Source: Acidobacteriota bacterium (lineage in GTDB: Bacteria; Acidobacteriota; Blastocatellia; Pyrinomonadales; Pyrinomonadaceae). Taken from it: 64,000 nucleotides of DNA. Location of the stretch: contig JAKOVX010000103.1 in the NCBI GenBank assembly GCA_029781855.1, positions 1 to 64,000 on the forward strand, in the 5' to 3' direction. The position numbers and the translations under genes were made by a program. The notes below the pieces were generated by a model. The model searched no databases. It was not told the origin of the DNA and was given only the letters and a program-made list of their open reading frames with translations. Positions 60,003-64,000 of this stretch are shown one piece after another; positions within the stretch are counted from its first letter, which is position 1, and every line of letters begins with the position of its first letter.

Positions 60003-60773
60003 TCAGATCTTCTTCAAAATTACATCACCGAAGGTCGTCGCCTGGAGCAATTTCACGCTCTCGGTCCGGACGATCTCGAGCACGGCGGTAAACGCCGTGA
60101 CTATCTCGCGTTTTGAGTGCATTTCCTCGAAAAACTTGAGCATGCTGACCTCGCCGAACTCGAAAATGCGCTTTTTGAGCGTCCGCATCATATCGGCGAG
60201 CGAGATCTCTTCGCGTTCGATCTCGAGCTTGATCTCGTCGACGTGACGGGCGACTATCTTTTGAAAGACGGTCAGCAAGTCGAAAACGGAGGCGTCGATC
60301 TCGGCGTTATTGTCGTCGGACTCGATCGGGCCGCGGGTGAATATCGCCTGTTCGACAGTGGAGCGTTCATAAAGCATTCCGGCGGCGGTCTTGAACTTTT
60401 CGTATTCGAGCAGCCGATCGACAAGCTCCTGTCGCGGATCCTCGATCTCCTCTTCCTCGCCGGCGAACGGGTCGCGCGGCAGCAGCATTTTCGATTTGAT
60501 CTCGATCAGCGTCGCTGCCATTACGAGAAAATCCGCCGCTATCGAGATATCGAGCCGCTTCATCAGCCTTATATACTCAAGGTATTTCTCGGTGATACGG
60601 GCTATCGGGATGTCGAAAATATTTGCTTGCTCCTGCCTGATGAGGAACAGAAGCAGGTCGAGCGGGCCGGCAAAGTCGCCGATCTTGATCTTCAGGTCCT
60701 CGCTCGCGCCGCCGACGATCTGGGCGGTCGACTCGCGAAAATCGAATGTAAATTGTTCAGGCTGCTCGTTCAA
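60003..60773 (-). CDS. scpA: Segregation and condensation protein A
   Basis: A 256-residue kleisin: IKIGDFAGPLDLLLFLIRQEQANIFDIPIARITEKYLEYIRLMKRLDISIAADFLVMAATLIEIKSKMLLPRD is the N-terminal SMC-neck-binding region; the C-terminal EREEISLADMMRTLKKRIFEFGEVSMLKFFEEMHSKREIVTAFTAVLEIVRTESVKLLQ binds the SMC head. Bridges SMC with ScpB. Its ATG forms an ATGA overlap with the DinB-family gene upstream. Confidence 0.94.
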   Translation of the reverse strand: MNEQPEQFTFDFRESTAQIVGGASEDLKIKIGDFAGPLDLLLFLIRQEQANIFDIPIARITEKYLEYIRLMKRLDISIAADFLVMAATLIEIKSKMLLPRDPFAGEEEEIEDPRQELVDRLLEYEKFKTAAGMLYERSTVEQAIFTRGPIESDDNNAEIDASVFDLLTVFQKIVARHVDEIKLEIEREEISLADMMRTLKKRIFEFGEVSMLKFFEEMHSKREIVTAFTAVLEIVRTESVKLLQATTFGDVILKKI

Positions 60774-61237
60774 ACGTATTTAGTTTCGCGCAGGTAGATG
60801 ATGTAGTCGATCACCGGCGGCTCAAACCCGGATTCGCGGAGTTTGAGCATTATATTGCCCCGATGTATCGACGAATGCAAAACGACGTGCGACAGAATTT
60901 CGCGAAACGTGTTCTCGACACGCTTGCCCTTGCTCGTCCGATAGCGGACGGTAATGTCGAGGCCCTCTTCGTCAAAACCGCGGATCAGCCTTTCGTATCG
61001 GTTGGCATTTTCTTTCGCAAGCGTGCCGCATTCCGTGATCGAGAGCCTTGGCCAGAAATCGAACCCCGTCGAATCCTTGCCGTGCAGCCGCTCGAAATAT
61101 TCCTGCTCGGTCGTCAGCAGATGCGCCAAAATTTCGCACGCCCGCTCGCACTCGTTCTCTTTCAACGCGACGACGATCCGGCGATTAGCCCAGTCGTTGT
61201 ATCGGAAAAGCTCGCGCAGATGGGAAACAGTGTTCAT
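60770..61237 (-). CDS. DinB-family protein
   Basis: A 155-residue four-helix bundle: SHLRELFRYNDWANRRIVVALKE, AHLLTTEQEYFERLHGKDSTGFDFWPRLSITECGTLAKENANRYERLI and EILSHVVLHSSIHRGNIMLKLRESGFEPPVIDYIIYLRE, with likely metal ligands His in LAHLL, and His/His in VVLHSSIHRG. DinB/YfiT family, function not known. Co-translated with scpA (ATGA overlap), a pairing that may be only positional. Confidence 0.85.
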   Translation of the reverse strand: MNTVSHLRELFRYNDWANRRIVVALKENECERACEILAHLLTTEQEYFERLHGKDSTGFDFWPRLSITECGTLAKENANRYERLIRGFDEEGLDITVRYRTSKGKRVENTFREILSHVVLHSSIHRGNIMLKLRESGFEPPVIDYIIYLRETKYV

Positions 61238-61329
61238 GTGAAAAACGCTAAAGGTGAAAAAGTGAAAATGTTTAAATGTGAAAAAGCCGCTGTCGCGTGA
61301 GTTCCGAACTTTTTCACCTTTTCACTTTT

Positions 61330-61743
61330 TCACTTTTCCCCTTTCCCGTCCGCCGCGTGAGCTTTGAGGTCTTCGAGGCTGACGACGGTGAGGGCGGCTT
61401 CGTGCGTGGCGGCGAGATAGACCTGCGGGGCCATGCCGGCGTCAAGAGCCTCACGCCAACGGAGCATGCAGAGGCACCATTTGTCGCCTTCCTTGAGGCC
61501 TGGAAATGCATATTGCGGCATCGGCGTCGAGAGGTCGTTGCCTGCTGCCTTCGAAAATGCCAGGAACTCGTCCGTCGCCCGAATGCATACCGTGTGGCGG
61601 CCGGTGTCGTCGAGGCCGGTGCGGCAGTACCCGTCGCGGTAAAAGCCGGTCATCGGGTCGGTGCAGCACATTTCGAGCTCGCCGCCGAGGACATTTTTCG
61701 GTTTTGGGCGGTGCCCGTTACCATTCCCGTTGGTGTAGCTCAT
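61330..61743 (-). CDS. DUF2237-family protein
   Basis: A 137-residue soluble protein. NVLGGELEMCCTDPMTGFYRDGYCRTGLDDTGRHTVCIRATDEFLAFSKAAGNDLSTPMPQYAFPGLKEGDKWCLCMLRWREALDAGMAPQVYLAATHEAALTVVSLEDLKAHA covers the whole DUF2237 fold, with conserved cysteines in CRTG, VCIR and WCLC. Biochemical role unknown. Its start overlaps the stop of the DUF3060-like gene (ATGA, 61740-61743). Confidence 0.9.
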   Translation of the reverse strand: MSYTNGNGNGHRPKPKNVLGGELEMCCTDPMTGFYRDGYCRTGLDDTGRHTVCIRATDEFLAFSKAAGNDLSTPMPQYAFPGLKEGDKWCLCMLRWREALDAGMAPQVYLAATHEAALTVVSLEDLKAHAADGKGEK

Positions 61744-62231
61744 TTTTTTGTACTGCTTGCCGCGACCTTGGCTACGGTATTTTCCGACGAGCTTCCGGTG
61801 ATGATCGGCCGCTTGCCGTTGACGAATCGCGAATAATTGACCGTGTTATTGGCGCCGTTGAGAGAGATCTCCATCGCGGCGTCGCCGTCCACCTGATTAT
61901 TGTCGCCGTTGAGGACGATCTGGCGGCACGGGCCCTTGATGGTAACGACGCAGCGGTCGCCGTTGATGGTAACGCGATCAAGTTTTTTGCAGGTGAGGGA
62001 CTTTTTCTGGTCCTGGCCGTTGACGCTCAGCGTCTCACCCTGGACGCTCGTATCGACCTGGACGACATCCGCGGGATCGATCGGAACTTCGGTCGGCGTC
62101 GGTTCGAGGGTCGGCGTCGGCGTGCCGTTGAATTTTTCCATCTCACGTTTCGCGGTCTCGCTACGCATATCGCATCCGGCAAGAAACGCGAAAACCACTA
62201 GACAAGTAATAACGGTAAATGCCTGTTTCAT
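61740..62231 (-). CDS. Lipoprotein with DUF3060-like repeat domain
   Basis: A 163-residue lipoprotein: LVVFAFLAGC gives a lipobox with acylated Cys about residue 20. A Thr/Pro linker (TPTPTLEPTPTEVP) follows, then a beta-repeat region with regularly spaced Gly-Asp/Asn turns (VTINGDRCVVTIKGPCRQIVLNGDNNQVDGDAAMEISLNGANNTVNYSR), typical of DUF3060/polymorphic beta-helix stalks. Surface or periplasmic role unknown. The ATG at 62231 is used; the longer upstream frame reads through a CACAGAG repeat and is spurious. Confidence 0.75.
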   Translation of the reverse strand: MKQAFTVITCLVVFAFLAGCDMRSETAKREMEKFNGTPTPTLEPTPTEVPIDPADVVQVDTSVQGETLSVNGQDQKKSLTCKKLDRVTINGDRCVVTIKGPCRQIVLNGDNNQVDGDAAMEISLNGANNTVNYSRFVNGKRPIITGSSSENTVAKVAASSTKK

Positions 62232-62234
62232 ATG

Positions 62235-62275
62235 CGTATTTTTACCACAGAGAACGCAGAGAACACAGAGGCGAA
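62235..62275. repeat. CACAGAG interspersed repeat
   Basis: ACCACAGAGAACGCAGAG followed by AACACAGAGGCGAAAGG, just upstream of the lipoprotein start. Same class as the copies at 59272 and 50084. Confidence 0.7.
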
Positions 62276-62345
62276 AGGCGGTTTTATCGCGATCATCGCT
62301 CACTTGCGGCCCGCTCAAGACCGTGGTGAACATGCGCGTCCGGCA

Positions 62346-62696
62346 TCAGCCGAGTATTTCCAACGCCTTTTCAACCGGCCGGGCAAGGACCGCCCTGTCG
62401 CCGACCTCGACTATCGGCCGCTGGATAATGCTCGGGTATTTGACCATCGCGGCGATGACCTGCTTGTCCGATGAGTCCTTGTTAATGCCCGCCAGCTTGA
62501 AGTCAGGCTCTGCCCGCCGCAGCACATCCCACGGCCGCACATCGGCTTTTTTCAGCAATGCAGCGAGTTTCCGCTCGGTGAACGGCTCGATAAAATAATT
62601 GACCTTTTTCCAGTCGATGCCCTTCGATTCGAACAACTTGTTCAAATTGCGGCACGTCGTGCAGGTCGGTTTTTCGTAAACGGTGATCTTGTCCAT
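62346..62696 (-). CDS. ArsC/Spx-family thioredoxin-fold protein
   Basis: A 116-residue protein: ITVYEKPTCTTCRNLNKLFESKGIDWKKVNYFIEPFTERKLAALLKKADVRPWDVLRR and VKYPSIIQRPIVEVGDRAVLARPVEKAL. The redox Cys is in CTTCRN (C-x2-C); the C-terminal IQRPI is the family cis-Pro segment. The ArsC arsenate-reductase set of three cysteines is not complete, so it may be a YffB/Spx-like protein rather than a true arsenate reductase. Confidence 0.85.
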   Translation of the reverse strand: MDKITVYEKPTCTTCRNLNKLFESKGIDWKKVNYFIEPFTERKLAALLKKADVRPWDVLRRAEPDFKLAGINKDSSDKQVIAAMVKYPSIIQRPIVEVGDRAVLARPVEKALEILG

Positions 62697-62729
62697 ATTT
62701 GATCAGTTGATCGAGCGTCCCTTCGTCGA

Positions 62730-64000
62730 TCAGTGAGCACCCGTTGGAAGGTGCTCTTTCAGATACCGCGTCAGCAGGCTGTAAAGATGAAGCGTCGTGC
62801 CCTGGCCCTCAGAGATGCTGTGCGTCCGGCCGGGGTACGGCATGATCGTGAAAGGCTTGTTCGCGGCGACCAATGCATTGATCAGATATTCCGTTTGTTG
62901 GAAATGCACGTTGTCGTCGCCAGTGCCGTGGACGATCAGCAGGTCGCCCTTCAGGTTCGCGGCCTGTTTGATCGCCGAGCTGTTGTCATAATCTTCCGGG
63001 TTGTCCTTTGGCAGGCCCATATAGCGTTCCGTATAGATCGTATCGTAATAGCGATTGTCCGGTGCCGGGGCGACCGCCATTCCGACCTTATAGATGTCCG
63101 GATAACGGAACATCGCGTTGAGCGTCGCTACGCCGCCGCCGCTCCAGCCCCAAATGCCGACACGGGAGGCGTCGAGGAAAGGCATTTTCGCGAGCATAGC
63201 CCTGACAGCGTTTGCCTGGTCCTGCGAGCTGAGCACGCCGATCTTCCGATAGATGCTCTTGCGGAAGGCACGGCCGCGGGGAGAAGGCGTGCCGCGGTTA
63301 TCGACGCTGGTGACAATGTAGCCCTGCTGCGTCAGCATCAGGAACCAGAAATATTGTGCGCCTGCAAACGAATCGTTGACAGTCGTCCCGGCGGGCTCGG
63401 TGTAGGCGTAATAAAGGACGGGATATTTCTTCGACGGGTCGAATCCGGGCGGCTTCATCATCCAGCCGTCGAGCGTGACGCCGTGGCCGATGTCCACCTT
63501 GAAGAACTCAGACGGCCCGCGATCCAGCTTATCGAGCTTTGCCTGCGGTGCGTCATTGGTCACAAGGTGTCGGGCGATGGTCTTGTCGGTGAGCCTGAGA
63601 AGGTCGATGTGGCTGTATTTACCGAATGACGACGAGCTTTGGATGGCCCATTTGCTGTTGGGCGAAAAATCGTAGTTGTTCCAGCCGGTAAATTCCGCCG
63701 GCGTGACACGTTCGTCGGTGCCGGTGCCGTCGAGCCGCGAGCGGTAAAGGTAACGCTGAGTGGCATTGTCCGGCGAAGCGATGTAGTAAACCCATCCGCC
63801 TGCTGCGTCGACCGCCGAAATGCTCATCGCGTCAAAATTGCCCTTCGTGAGTGGCCGAATGTCCTTGCCGTCGTCCGAGACCGAATATGGCCGCCGCCAC
63901 CCGTCGCGTTCGCTCACCCACAGGAAGCGTTTGCCGCCGTCGAGCCACTTCATTTCGGGCAGCGTCACATCGACCCAGGCGTCGTCCTTTTCGGTCAGCA
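62730..64000 (-). CDS. S9-family peptidase (DPP4-like), N-terminus beyond window
   Basis: The open frame reaches the window end without a start, so the first part is missing; 423 residues are seen. The C-terminal alpha/beta-hydrolase domain has VDNRGTPSPRGRAFRKSIYRKIGVLSSQDQANAVRAML, the nucleophile elbow IGWSGGG-like motif VGIWGWSGGGVATLNAM, then LIVHGTGDDNVHFQQTEYLINAL (Asp of the triad) and MPYPGRTHSI (His). The N-terminal visible portion (GKRFLWVSERDGWRRPYSVSDDGKD) is the beta-propeller of dipeptidyl peptidase IV-like enzymes. Removes N-terminal dipeptides, probably periplasmic. Confidence 0.9.
   Translation of the reverse strand, partial: LTEKDDAWVDVTLPEMKWLDGGKRFLWVSERDGWRRPYSVSDDGKDIRPLTKGNFDAMSISAVDAAGGWVYYIASPDNATQRYLYRSRLDGTGTDERVTPAEFTGWNNYDFSPNSKWAIQSSSSFGKYSHIDLLRLTDKTIARHLVTNDAPQAKLDKLDRGPSEFFKVDIGHGVTLDGWMMKPPGFDPSKKYPVLYYAYTEPAGTTVNDSFAGAQYFWFLMLTQQGYIVTSVDNRGTPSPRGRAFRKSIYRKIGVLSSQDQANAVRAMLAKMPFLDASRVGIWGWSGGGVATLNAMFRYPDIYKVGMAVAPAPDNRYYDTIYTERYMGLPKDNPEDYDNSSAIKQAANLKGDLLIVHGTGDDNVHFQQTEYLINALVAANKPFTIMPYPGRTHSISEGQGTTLHLYSLLTRYLKEHLPTGAH

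Noticed and set aside
62232-62333. N-terminal extension of the DUF3060-like lipoprotein
   Set aside because: Translates the CACAGAG repeat (LCVLCVLCG); the lipoprotein signal starts at 62231.

Overview
This 64 kb window is chromosomal DNA of a GC-rich Gram-negative bacterium, most likely an acidobacterium of the Blastocatellia type. That placement is an inference. It rests on the mix of eukaryote-like Ser/Thr kinases with TPR tails, CadC-type winged-helix/beta-propeller regulators, many small secreted proteins ending their signal peptide in A-Q or G-Q, PilT, RND efflux and an anaplerotic methylmalonyl-CoA pathway. No rRNA, tRNA, CRISPR array, integrase or transposase gene was recognised.

Layout. 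(1) 0.3-13.5 kb: an exopolysaccharide locus, almost all on the minus strand: flippase, deacetylase-like protein, heparinase II/III-family protein, two GT4 glycosyltransferases, then, past a plus-strand beta-helix protein, asparagine synthase-like amidotransferase, a small unknown protein, a third glycosyltransferase and a YdcF-family protein. A divergent FHA-GGDEF diguanylate cyclase (13.8-14.7 kb) flanks it and could couple c-di-GMP to polysaccharide output. (2) 14.7-21.7 kb: a gene-poor, repeat-rich, partly AT-richer stretch with small secreted or membrane proteins of unknown function and a WD40 protein. It carries a 5 x 22 bp tandem repeat, a duplicated 75 bp segment with a promoter-like sequence and start codon, and a dispersed 37 bp repeat. 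(3) 21.7-28.9 kb: signalling genes (kinase-TPR, CadC/propeller), glutaredoxin-like and 2Fe-2S proteins, rhodanese. (4) 29.1-35.4 kb: a complete RND tripartite efflux operon. (5) 35.4-39.5 kb: PilT with a duplicated N-terminal domain, and the methylmalonyl-CoA mutase catalytic subunit. (6) 39.9-44.5 kb: plus-strand operon with RlmD, M48 protease and CutA. (7) 44.6-54 kb: long minus-strand runs: LOG-family protein, FabI, PfkB kinase, then PPIase, MBL hydrolase, MTA phosphorylase and a BamD-like protein. (8) 54-64 kb: methylmalonyl-CoA epimerase and MeaB (partners of the mutase), DinB-family proteins, acyl-CoA dehydrogenase, RluB, ScpA/ScpB, and the 3' part of a DPP4-like peptidase cut by the window end.

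The most unusual content is not one gene but short repetitive DNA that appears to have been recruited into genes: a three-hairpin element inserted in frame in a metallo-hydrolase gene, a repeat that supplies the last codons of meaB and is mirrored just upstream of mce, a 9 bp repeat hairpin between fabI and a LOG gene, a promoter-plus-start-codon repeat, and at least six intergenic copies of a CACAGAG/CACAAAG repeat. All gene functions are read from motifs in the translated sequence; no database search was possible.
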